A stretch of DNA of 6,390 nt from JASEGV01 sp037443545 (GTDB taxonomy: Bacteria > Bacteroidota > Ignavibacteria > UBA10030 > BY39), in NCBI GenBank assembly GCA_037443545.1, contig JBBIOD010000096.1:1-6390 (forward strand), written 5' to 3'. Of this stretch, positions 1 through 6,224 are shown one piece after another. A program made the translations under genes and the position numbers. Every line of letters begins with the position of its first letter. Within the stretch, counting starts at the first letter, position 1. The notes under the pieces are model-generated. The model worked only from the letters and a program-made list of their open reading frames with translations, searched no databases and was not told the origin of the DNA.

Positions 1-191
1 ATATAACGGAATTAATATCCTTAATAAAAAGTAAGAGCCATTTGGCGCTATTTGAAGTGTATTTAGAAAATCATTCCGTATTTATAGATGAACCTAGTCG
101 AGTAAATTGCATCGGTGATGATAAAAAATATTTAGGCCGGGATATCAAACGACCATTAAACCCGGATTTGTCATTAGGAATAATCATTTGA
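1..191 (+). CDS. Possible 3' end of a convergent gene, product unknown (partial)
   Basis: One plus-strand frame is open from base 3 to a TGA at 189-191, giving 62 residues and running off the left edge. Many codons have the look of real coding sequence (GAA, GAT, AAA, ATC) and the residues are mixed and protein-like, ending RPLNPDLSLGIII. The other two plus-strand frames meet stops within the first 40 bases or so. On the minus strand the best frame here gives only 38 residues. I recognise no family or motif. If real, this gene is transcribed toward the polysaccharide operon and its stop lies 46 bp from that of the last operon gene, so it may mark the cluster boundary. A chance open frame in AT-rich DNA remains possible. 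Confidence 0.45.
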   Translation, partial: ITELISLIKSKSHLALFEVYLENHSVFIDEPSRVNCIGDDKKYLGRDIKRPLNPDLSLGIII

Positions 192-237
192 TACAACAAA
201 AGGCCAGCTGAAAAGCTTTGTATTTGCCCAGAGTCCT

Positions 238-1380
238 TCAATTATTTTGAATAAGACTATTTATTTTCTGGAATTTTTTATCCCAATCATTTGCTTTTGC
301 AAAATCCCGCAATCTTCTTTTATAATCTCCAACTTCATATTTAGTTATTGCTCGTTTGAGCATTGTTTGAAAAGTTTCTTTTGTATCAGCGATAAATATT
401 AATTCTTTGAATTCATCTAAATCATCAGAAAAATTTGTAGTTACCGTTGGTAAACCTACAGCACTATATTCATAAAGTTTTACGGGATTCACAGCGGATG
501 TAAGAATATTACTTTTAAATGGAATAATAGCGGCTTTAAAACTATTTAAATATTGCGGAATTTTATGATATTCACGGAATCCAAGAAAATGGAAGTTAAA
601 ATTTTTATTTAGTTGTTGAATTTCAGATTTTACATCAGGGTGTTCACGACCAATAATTACAAAATCTATATCAGGTAATTCTTTGCAAAGATAGTTAAGT
701 AGATCAAAGTCAAACCATTTATATACAGCACCAATATAACCGACTATATTTTGTTTTTTTGGTAGATCTGTAAGTGATTCAGATTTACTTTTATCAGCAA
801 AGAGATTATACTCAACACCATTGCTAACAAGGTGTATGTTATCTTTCCGGAATTCTTCAACTTGTTTTTTTAATGTGTGGGAGGTAACCGTTATAAGGTT
901 AGATTTATTAATTGTAAATTTCCAATCTTCAACCATGTGGCGGGGAAGATCAACAAAACCGAAAGCATTGTCAATATAATCGAAACACACCTTTTTAGGA
1001 TTGAATGATTGTATTAATTTTATAAAATGAAAATTGTTATAGAAAAAAATGTAATTATCATTAATATCCGGAAAAGATTCCATTGTATTTTTTAATAGTA
1101 GTACTTGAATTTTTAGGAGGACCCAACGAAATAAACTGAATTTACTCAAAATGGAGGTTAACGATTTTACCCATTTTTGCCTTGCATTATAAGGAAATGC
1201 GGGCAAGCTTATTGAAAAAATGTTTGAACAAATTTCTATCGGTTTGAAAGCTGGTTTTTTAGTCAATATTATTGGCTCAATCCAGATGACCCGGTTTTCT
1301 CTGGCAAACCGTTTAGCTAAGTGTTGAGGTCTTTGATATAGACCTTCATAAGAAATATCTGAGAAAAAAAAGATTGTCAT
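238..1380 (-). CDS. GT-B fold glycosyltransferase, group 1 family (TuaH-like)
   Basis: Probable cytoplasmic glycosyltransferase of 380 residues that transfers a sugar from an activated donor to a growing glycan; donor and acceptor cannot be told from sequence. The N-terminal half has the Q16-RPQHLAKRFA segment seen in GT-B enzymes resembling teichuronic acid transferase TuaH. The C-terminal donor-binding half has SNGVEYNLF (186-194), GYIGAVYKWFDFDLL (214-228), VIIGREHP (241-248) and the NPVKLYEYSAVGLPTVTT block (298-315). E304 matches the second Glu of the EX7E motif, but the first position (296) is Ala, as in some members of this subgroup. The ATG overlaps the TGA of the upstream GT4 gene as ATGA, which supports this start; there is no Shine-Dalgarno sequence, so translation probably depends on coupling. 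It is the last gene of the operon. A T8 run lies in codons 4-6. The general function is well supported, the specificity unknown. Confidence 0.88.
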   Translation of the reverse strand: MTIFFFSDISYEGLYQRPQHLAKRFARENRVIWIEPIILTKKPAFKPIEICSNIFSISLPAFPYNARQKWVKSLTSILSKFSLFRWVLLKIQVLLLKNTMESFPDINDNYIFFYNNFHFIKLIQSFNPKKVCFDYIDNAFGFVDLPRHMVEDWKFTINKSNLITVTSHTLKKQVEEFRKDNIHLVSNGVEYNLFADKSKSESLTDLPKKQNIVGYIGAVYKWFDFDLLNYLCKELPDIDFVIIGREHPDVKSEIQQLNKNFNFHFLGFREYHKIPQYLNSFKAAIIPFKSNILTSAVNPVKLYEYSAVGLPTVTTNFSDDLDEFKELIFIADTKETFQTMLKRAITKYEVGDYKRRLRDFAKANDWDKKFQKINSLIQNN

Positions 1381-2489
1381 ATGTGTTTTATCAATTCTAA
1401 ATATAATTGTTCAGTTCGTTGTACCATAGATTGAGCAGAAAATTCGTTATTTACTAATCTTTGACCATTTTTACCGAAAATTTTCATCAATGTTGGATTA
1501 TTAATGAGAAAAAGTAACTTCTCAGCGAGTTGGTTTGAATTCATCGGTTCTACAAGGTACCCATTAATATCGTCATGGACAATTTCTTGTGTGCCGCTCA
1601 CTCTTGTTGCAACAACGGCAGTTCCGGATGCAAAAGCTTCCAAAACACTAATGGGTAATCCTTCGTAAAGAGATGGCAGTACAAATATATCAAATAATTG
1701 CATGTATTGCGGTATGTTGCGTTGAAAACCTGTAAATATAACATTATTCAATCCTAATTTGTCTGATTGATCCTCAAGTGTACGCCGTAATAAGCCATCT
1801 CCAACAATAAAAAACTTTACATTAGTAGTAAATTCAGACATTATAGAAATTGCTTCAATCAAATATTTTATTCCTTTCTGTTCGACTAATCTACCTATAA
1901 AGCCAACAACGATTTCATCTTTTTTAACTGAAAATTGTTCTCTTAAAACTATTTTATTATAATTTATTTTAAATCTTTCTAAATCTACCCCGTTATGAAT
2001 TACAACTACCCTCTTTGGATTAATAAAAGGAAAAAATTCTATTGAGAAGCTTCTGACATATTCTGAAACTGCAATTATTTTATTAGCCATTAAGCAGTAC
2101 AATCCATATAAGATTCGTTCATGAAGGTTAAACCAGTGATATATATTGTGTATAGTTTCTACTCGCTTTGCTCCGACTAAAAAACCAACAATCAATCCAT
2201 ACCAGCAAGCATGGTTATGAATAATGTCGACTTTTAGCTTTCTTGCTACCTTCCAGAATTTTAAGAAACGCTTAAATCGACTTTTAGTATCTATGTGCAC
2301 AATGTTTACTCCGTCGATGCAGGCAATTTCACTCGAGACTGTACCGGTTACTATGCAAGCTACTGTTATGGAGTATTTTGATTTATCCAAAAATTTTGTA
2401 TATCCAAGGATCACTTCCTCAACACCTCCTTTGTCAAGTAAGTAAGTAGTAATAAGTAGATTTATCGGTCTGGATACTTTTACTTCCAT
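1377..2489 (-). CDS. Glycosyltransferase family 4 (GT-B, retaining)
   Basis: A complete GT4-type glycosyltransferase of 370 residues, likely adding one sugar to a lipid-linked glycan at the cytoplasmic face of the inner membrane. The N-terminal acceptor domain has the glycine loop DKGGVEE (19-25) and DIIHNHACW (88-96). ETIHN (111-115), AVSEYV (140-145) and IHNGVDLERF (164-173) lead into the donor domain. There GFIGRLVEQKG (196-206) supplies the Arg (R200) and Lys (K205) that normally contact the nucleotide-sugar phosphates, followed by IVGDG (228-232) and FTGF (252-255). The catalytic EX7E motif is intact (E276 to E284, in LYEGLPISVLEAFASG). Length is normal for the family. The gene overlaps the end of the zinc-ribbon methyltransferase gene by 10 bp and overlaps the next glycosyltransferase gene as ATGA. 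No Shine-Dalgarno sequence precedes the ATG. Family assignment is firm; donor and acceptor are unknown. Confidence 0.95.
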   Translation of the reverse strand: MEVKVSRPINLLITTYLLDKGGVEEVILGYTKFLDKSKYSITVACIVTGTVSSEIACIDGVNIVHIDTKSRFKRFLKFWKVARKLKVDIIHNHACWYGLIVGFLVGAKRVETIHNIYHWFNLHERILYGLYCLMANKIIAVSEYVRSFSIEFFPFINPKRVVVIHNGVDLERFKINYNKIVLREQFSVKKDEIVVGFIGRLVEQKGIKYLIEAISIMSEFTTNVKFFIVGDGLLRRTLEDQSDKLGLNNVIFTGFQRNIPQYMQLFDIFVLPSLYEGLPISVLEAFASGTAVVATRVSGTQEIVHDDINGYLVEPMNSNQLAEKLLFLINNPTLMKIFGKNGQRLVNNEFSAQSMVQRTEQLYLELIKHI

Positions 2490-3319
2490 GCTATGATTCG
2501 GATTGACTCATTAATAGTTAATTGCCGTTTTTGTGAATTCGGTCCAAGCCGTGATGTGAATAGACTTTTAAAATATCCCGGTGTATATTTTCGGCAATAG
2601 GGAAAAGTATTTATTTTTATTTTGGAAAAATCTACTTTGGAAAACAGGTGTTGTATAGATGATGGTGAATATAAACAAATATGAGCTCGTGGTTTAACTA
2701 TTTCAGAATTTTGCTTGTAAAGATATTTTGAAAAGAAACCGCCAACATTTGGAGTCTCCACAATTACAATACCTTGGGATTTTAAGATGCGGAATATTTC
2801 GCGCACATAAGAAACAGGATCAGGGAGATGTTCGAGAACATCGAACATTGAAATCAAATCGAAACAGTCGGATGAAAAATTATCCCCCTGTAAATTGTTT
2901 TCAATTACATTAATCCGATTGTGTCGCGCATATTCTGCAGCCCATTTTGAAATTTCTAATCCGGTTGCATCCCAACCATTTTCTGATGCTAGTTTTACCA
3001 AAGTTCCTGGTCCACAGCCGATATCCAAATATTTAATACTAAGCTTGTTTTGGACATATTGCTGTAAGATAGAAAAATATTCTTTATTTAAGCCTATATT
3101 ACACTGAGAAAAGTAATCCGTATAACTACTTGTGTCTTGTTTATCATTACTCAGAAAGTATGATTCATTAGAATAATAGCTTCTCAATTCTTCGGAAGTT
3201 AATCTTGGATTTTCATAAACTAATGAACAATGCATACATTTGACATAATTAGCATGATTTTTATTCCACAGAAATATCGAATTATCCAGTTCGCAAATGG
3301 GACAATTAACATTTTCCAT
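2480..3319 (-). CDS. Class I SAM methyltransferase with N-terminal zinc-ribbon-like motif
   Basis: A predicted SAM-dependent methyltransferase of 279 residues. The N-terminus carries two Cys pairs, CPIC (C6, C9) and CMHC (C28, C31), spaced like a zinc ribbon and followed by SLVYENPR. The Rossmann core follows: motif I LDIGCGPG (98-105), the acidic ribose-binding residue E122 in GLEIS, FDLISMFDVLEHLPDP (153-168) and ILKSQGIVIVETPN (178-191), as in the Methyltransf_23/11 group. The pattern of Cys pairs before a Rossmann core recalls sugar C-methyltransferases with a zinc-binding N-terminus, but those are usually about 400 residues, so the target here (sugar or otherwise) is uncertain. The start is 4 bp after the stop of the preceding methyltransferase gene, with an AGGT ribosome-binding site at good spacing. 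The stop overlaps the GT4 gene by 10 bp. The context suggests methylation of a glycan or glycan precursor. Confidence 0.88.
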   Translation of the reverse strand: MENVNCPICELDNSIFLWNKNHANYVKCMHCSLVYENPRLTSEELRSYYSNESYFLSNDKQDTSSYTDYFSQCNIGLNKEYFSILQQYVQNKLSIKYLDIGCGPGTLVKLASENGWDATGLEISKWAAEYARHNRINVIENNLQGDNFSSDCFDLISMFDVLEHLPDPVSYVREIFRILKSQGIVIVETPNVGGFFSKYLYKQNSEIVKPRAHICLYSPSSIQHLFSKVDFSKIKINTFPYCRKYTPGYFKSLFTSRLGPNSQKRQLTINESIRIIAWK

Positions 3320-3323
3320 ACAT

Positions 3324-4058
3324 TTACCTATCTTTTTTTTGTGCTATTATCATATAATTAGCAGTGTCTTTTTCGTTTTCGTTCATGTCATCAAAAATTG
3401 AAAACAATGTATTTATAATAAGAACCCACAAGTAGTAGAAGACTTGTGAAAATATTGGGATAGTAATTTTATTTGCAAATGTTTTATGATTCAGAAAAAT
3501 TTGTCCCATTAATCGCCATGCGCCCCCAGCAGTATCTAATCGAACAATTTCTAAACCATGTTTCTCGACTAAGTACTCAATACCATATTTAGTGTAACGA
3601 AAAAAATCATTCGGTTCCTCGTGGAGCATATAAGAACCCGGACAAGTGAGAATCAAGTAACCACCCGGCTTGAGAACTCTGGATATCTCATTTATATAAT
3701 TATCGGGTTCATTTGTATGTTCCAAAACCTGTGTCGATAAAACTGTATCAATGAAGTTGGATTCAAACGGTAGTGGTTCATTGTTATTGATTACATAATC
3801 TACATTATTAAATTCGTTTTGATTGAGATCAACTCCAATATAATCTGTTGCATAATTTTGAAAAAATGTGCGATAAGGTTTATTCCCGCATCCATAATCC
3901 AAAAGTCTTCCGTTTGCATATTGGGGAGCGATGTCTCGCAGCCAAACAATGAGTGGTTTCATTACCAGATAATCCCGGCAAAAAATATTTGTTTCCGGCT
4001 TTTCTAATCTTAAATGTATGTCGGCCTGGTTAATATTGTTTTTGTTATTATCTTGCAT
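3324..4058 (-). CDS. Class I SAM-dependent methyltransferase (Methyltransf_11 type)
   Basis: A predicted methyltransferase of 244 residues. Motif I is LLDYGCGNKPY (52-62), D77 in GVDL is the likely ribose-binding acid, LPFESNFIDTVLSTQVLEH (96-114) forms the strand-4 region, and VLKPGGYLILTCPG (128-141) follows. The HEEPNDFFRYT block (146-156) just after is a recurring feature of methyltransferases in polysaccharide clusters. Residues 203-222 are strongly hydrophobic and may attach the protein to the membrane, beside the flippase encoded just upstream. The substrate is unknown; methylation of a sugar or chain end is inferred from context only. The ATG overlaps the flippase stop by 11 bp and has a GAGG ribosome-binding site, so the start is well supported. 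The 3' end contains an A8 run four codons before the stop, counting the stop codon. Confidence 0.9.
   Translation of the reverse strand: MQDNNKNNINQADIHLRLEKPETNIFCRDYLVMKPLIVWLRDIAPQYANGRLLDYGCGNKPYRTFFQNYATDYIGVDLNQNEFNNVDYVINNNEPLPFESNFIDTVLSTQVLEHTNEPDNYINEISRVLKPGGYLILTCPGSYMLHEEPNDFFRYTKYGIEYLVEKHGLEIVRLDTAGGAWRLMGQIFLNHKTFANKITIPIFSQVFYYLWVLIINTLFSIFDDMNENEKDTANYMIIAQKKDR
3325..3330 (-). promoter_or_regulatory. Ribosome binding site for the zinc-ribbon methyltransferase
   Basis: The minus strand reads TAGGTA here, with the AGG core 7 nt before the ATG at 3319. It lies inside the last codons and stop of the upstream methyltransferase gene, so the two are probably translationally coupled. 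It is one of only two recognisable Shine-Dalgarno sequences in the operon. Confidence 0.5.
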
Positions 4059-5376
4059 TGTTCCTCAAGAAATGTTGTTTTAAAAATTCTTTTATATCTG
4101 TGGTCCGGGAAAATAATTGTTGAAGTCTAATTTTAATGAATTTATTCACAACGAAAGCACTGCATATGCTTAAAATAACAGATGCAATAATTGTGGACAT
4201 CGCTGCACCCACTGCTCCGAAAATTGGAATAAAGATAGAAAATAGTATTAATGAGACGACAATGAAAAACCAGCTTAAGTATAAACCTTCTTTAACTTTT
4301 CCAATTCCTACAAGAACGCTGGGAAGCACGGAAAACCATGGAATTATCAAGGCTAATATTCCGAATATTTTCAGCGGAAGGGTAGCTTCAGAATAGCGGC
4401 CCTTGTAAAATATGTTTATTAGAAATTCAGCACCAAATAAAAGTAATAATAAAAGTGGAACCAACGTCAGTGTTGAAAACCAGATTGATTTTTCAATTAA
4501 TACCTGTAATGATGTTGTGTCATTGCGTGCGTTTAGTTTAGATGAAGCCGGTACAACAAACAATTGAATAACTTGATTGAATACATCAAAAATGCGAGTG
4601 AAGATTTTTGCCGCGCTATAGATTGCGACCTGTGTTACACCGCCGAAGTAAGATAATAAGAATATATCCATTTGAGCATATAAAGAAAAACTTAGCGAAG
4701 ATGCAAGCGAGTATTTACCAAACTGAAATACTTTTGTGAATGTACCACAGTCAATTATTTTTTCAAATTTAATTATTTTTTTTGTGAGTAAAACAGCCGC
4801 GAGGGTTGATAAAAAATGTGTTGTTGCAGTAATGTATATTACATCTCTCGCTGTGTGAAGCATAGAAAAATTCTTTGCGATATAAAAAAGCAATAAACTT
4901 CCCAAAAAAAATACAGAATCAATCCAAAATATTTGGGCTATTCGAAATCTGGTTTGTAATAGAGAGATTAAAAATGATTTTATGAATGAAGCAAAGATCA
5001 AGAGTGGTATAAATAGAAACAAATTTGCTAAATATAAAGAGTTCGAAGCATCCAGAAGAGTCGCCAACGGTTGGCGGATTAAAACTACGCACACAGAAGC
5101 AAACAATAAAAACCCAAAATGTAAAAGAAAACTTGAGGTTGCAATGGAGCCATAAGTTTCGGTTTCGGCCGCGAATTTAATTAACGGTTGTAAAGCAAAA
5201 CTCGTTGAGAGTGCTGTTATCAATATAAATATTGCTTGTACGATAACAAAATATCCGTACTCATGTTCAGGTATTACTCTAATCACTAAAAAAATGAATC
5301 CTAGTACATATATAACGACAAGAGATTTATCCGCAAACCCCCATAATCCTTTACCGATGTGTTTTCCGAATTCCAT
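4048..5376 (-). CDS. Wzx-type polysaccharide flippase (MOP superfamily)
   Basis: An inner-membrane protein of 442 residues with about 12 hydrophobic helices, roughly at 15-35, 41-61, 81-101, 117-139, 151-168, 179-198, 222-245, 250-278, 297-322, 333-355, 366-384 and 388-411, and a basic C-terminal tail. Length and topology fit the MOP exporter superfamily, whose Wzx members flip undecaprenyl-diphosphate-linked oligosaccharides from the cytoplasmic to the periplasmic face. Family-like segments include GKGLWGFADKSLV near the N-terminus and the FGKYSLASSLSFSLYAQMD region with D237 and GGVTQVAIYSAAKIF following (219-259). There is no Shine-Dalgarno sequence, only an A-rich leader before the ATG, 39 bp after the split methyltransferase. 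The 3' end overlaps the next methyltransferase gene by 11 bp. It implies a Wzx/Wzy-type export route, though no Wzy is in the window. Substrate specificity cannot be read. Confidence 0.92.
   Translation of the reverse strand: MEFGKHIGKGLWGFADKSLVVIYVLGFIFLVIRVIPEHEYGYFVIVQAIFILITALSTSFALQPLIKFAAETETYGSIATSSFLLHFGFLLFASVCVVLIRQPLATLLDASNSLYLANLFLFIPLLIFASFIKSFLISLLQTRFRIAQIFWIDSVFFLGSLLLFYIAKNFSMLHTARDVIYITATTHFLSTLAAVLLTKKIIKFEKIIDCGTFTKVFQFGKYSLASSLSFSLYAQMDIFLLSYFGGVTQVAIYSAAKIFTRIFDVFNQVIQLFVVPASSKLNARNDTTSLQVLIEKSIWFSTLTLVPLLLLLLFGAEFLINIFYKGRYSEATLPLKIFGILALIIPWFSVLPSVLVGIGKVKEGLYLSWFFIVVSLILFSIFIPIFGAVGAAMSTIIASVILSICSAFVVNKFIKIRLQQLFSRTTDIKEFLKQHFLRNNAR
4062..4067 (-). promoter_or_regulatory. 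Ribosome binding site for the 244-residue methyltransferase
   Basis: The minus strand reads TGAGGA, with GAGG ending 4 nt before the ATG at 4058. It lies within the flippase coding sequence and supports the chosen methyltransferase start, which overlaps the flippase stop by 11 bp. The spacing is slightly short. Confidence 0.55.
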
Positions 5377-5415
5377 TTTCTATTTAAAATCGCAATAAGT
5401 TTACAAAATTGTTAT
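5377..5415. other. Only internal gap in the operon; no clear signal
   Basis: These 39 bp separate the split methyltransferase from the flippase gene and are the longest non-coding stretch between operon genes. They are very AT-rich (AAACTTATTGCGATTTTAAA on the minus strand). I see no convincing promoter at usual spacing, no hairpin with a T-run and no Shine-Dalgarno sequence. Confidence 0.4.
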
Positions 5416-5811
5416 TTATTTTAAATTTTTCCTACAAATCCAAAGAGTGCCCGCACTTGTATACCAAGGGGTTAGCTTCGTGAGTATGCTTGTTATTGTT
5501 TTACCGATCATATTCAATTCCCATTTCTTATTTTTATGACGGAGAAAGGGGAAATCGACATATAATCCTACATTTCTTGGAGGAATAAAATCATCTGGTA
5601 TCAATTCAATCGGTTCAAACATTGCCTCTAGCAGTAATGTTGAGAATTCTTTTCGTGTATATCTATATTCTTCAAAAATGTATCTTTCCCCTCTTATTTT
5701 TCGGTACCACCAATTGCACTCTTTCAGATGATTTGTTATAACTCTACGGATAAGATTCTGAGTAGGAACTGAAACTATGAATAATCCATTATTTTTCAAG
5801 ATTCTATACAC
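5416..5811 (-). pseudogene. C-terminal part of a frameshifted SAM methyltransferase
   Basis: This 131-residue frame continues the methyltransferase whose N-terminal part lies at 5817-6224. It opens with YRILKNNGLFIVSVPT, the strand that normally follows the SAM-binding core (compare VLKPGGYLILTCP in the intact paralogue at 3324-4058), and ends ...TSAGTLWICRKNLK. It has no SAM-binding motif of its own and cannot be a methyltransferase alone. The only available start is a GTG at 5809-5811 that lies inside the conserved EVYRILK segment, so it is probably not a true start; in the restored frame this codon is Val and is preceded by Leu-Lys-Glu. A separately translated product through re-initiation five bases after the upstream stop is possible but unlikely to be active. 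The flippase gene starts 39 bp downstream. Confidence 0.8.
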
Positions 5812-5816
5812 TTCCT

Positions 5817-6224
5817 TTAAGCCTTATGTGGACCCACTTCAAAATGTTCTACAACTCCAAGTGATATAATGGCATCAAAATGATGATCAGGATATTTAGT
5901 ATTATTAACATCATCAAAATAAATCGGAGTAGACGGATCGAATCGTTTAACGGTTTCGATAGCAGCATTGGCAAGATCGATTCCAATTATATCGAATCCA
6001 CGCTTTCTTAGATAAAAAATCCACCGGCCTAATCCACACCCCGCTTCAAGAATTTTTCTATGTTTTGGAAGGTATTTATTTAAAATAGGTGTGATAGTCT
6101 GATATTCACATAATGCGATATTTTCCTCAACTGTATCATTACTCCAACTTTGTTCGTGTGTTTCGAGTTTCTCAACATTTCTCTTCGGGTGATAATTTTT
6201 ATATGGATGTTTTGAAATCTTCAT
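5817..6224 (-). pseudogene. N-terminal part of a frameshifted SAM methyltransferase
   Basis: This 135-residue frame holds the SAM-binding half of a class I methyltransferase: motif I ILEAGCGLGRW (58-68), D83 in GIDLA as the likely ribose-binding acid, DDV (104-106) and FDAIISLGVVEHFEVGP (116-132). It then stops abruptly at the point where the family continues with a helix and the ILKNNGLFIVSVP strand, and exactly that sequence is found one frame over at 5416-5811. Restoring one base between 5820 and 5821 gives PHKALKEVYRILK and a single protein of 269 residues, a normal family length. The ATG overlaps the stop of the upstream partial gene as ATGA, which fixes the start. Its likely role, if intact, is methylation of a glycan or precursor. 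The break may be a real mutation or a sequencing or assembly error. Confidence 0.85.

Noticed and set aside
71..187. 38-codon minus-strand open frame after the last operon gene
   Set aside because: It is mirrored by a longer plus-strand frame, has no ribosome-binding site and resembles nothing known.
206..217. AGCT-GAAA-AGCT hairpin between the convergent stops as a terminator
   Set aside because: The stem is only 4 bp, flanking bases do not extend it and there is no T-run on either strand at the right place.
2224..2445. 73-codon plus-strand open frame
   Set aside because: It lies antisense within the N-terminal half of a clear GT4 gene, has no homology I recognise and no ribosome-binding site.
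2728..3107. Two overlapping plus-strand open frames of 61 and 70 codons
   Set aside because: Both are antisense to the conserved SAM-binding core of the zinc-ribbon methyltransferase and overlap each other in different frames.
3819..4007. 62-codon plus-strand open frame
   Set aside because: Antisense to the methyltransferase motif I region, with no independent support.
4136..4396. 86-codon plus-strand open frame
   Set aside because: Antisense to the C-terminal helices of the flippase; the translation has low complexity and no recognisable family.
5809..5825. Programmed -1 ribosomal frameshift joining the two methyltransferase halves
   Set aside because: The bases before the stop (CAT AAG GCT TAA) do not form an X-XXY-YYZ slippery heptamer and I see no strong downstream stem-loop. 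A one-base deletion or sequencing error is simpler.
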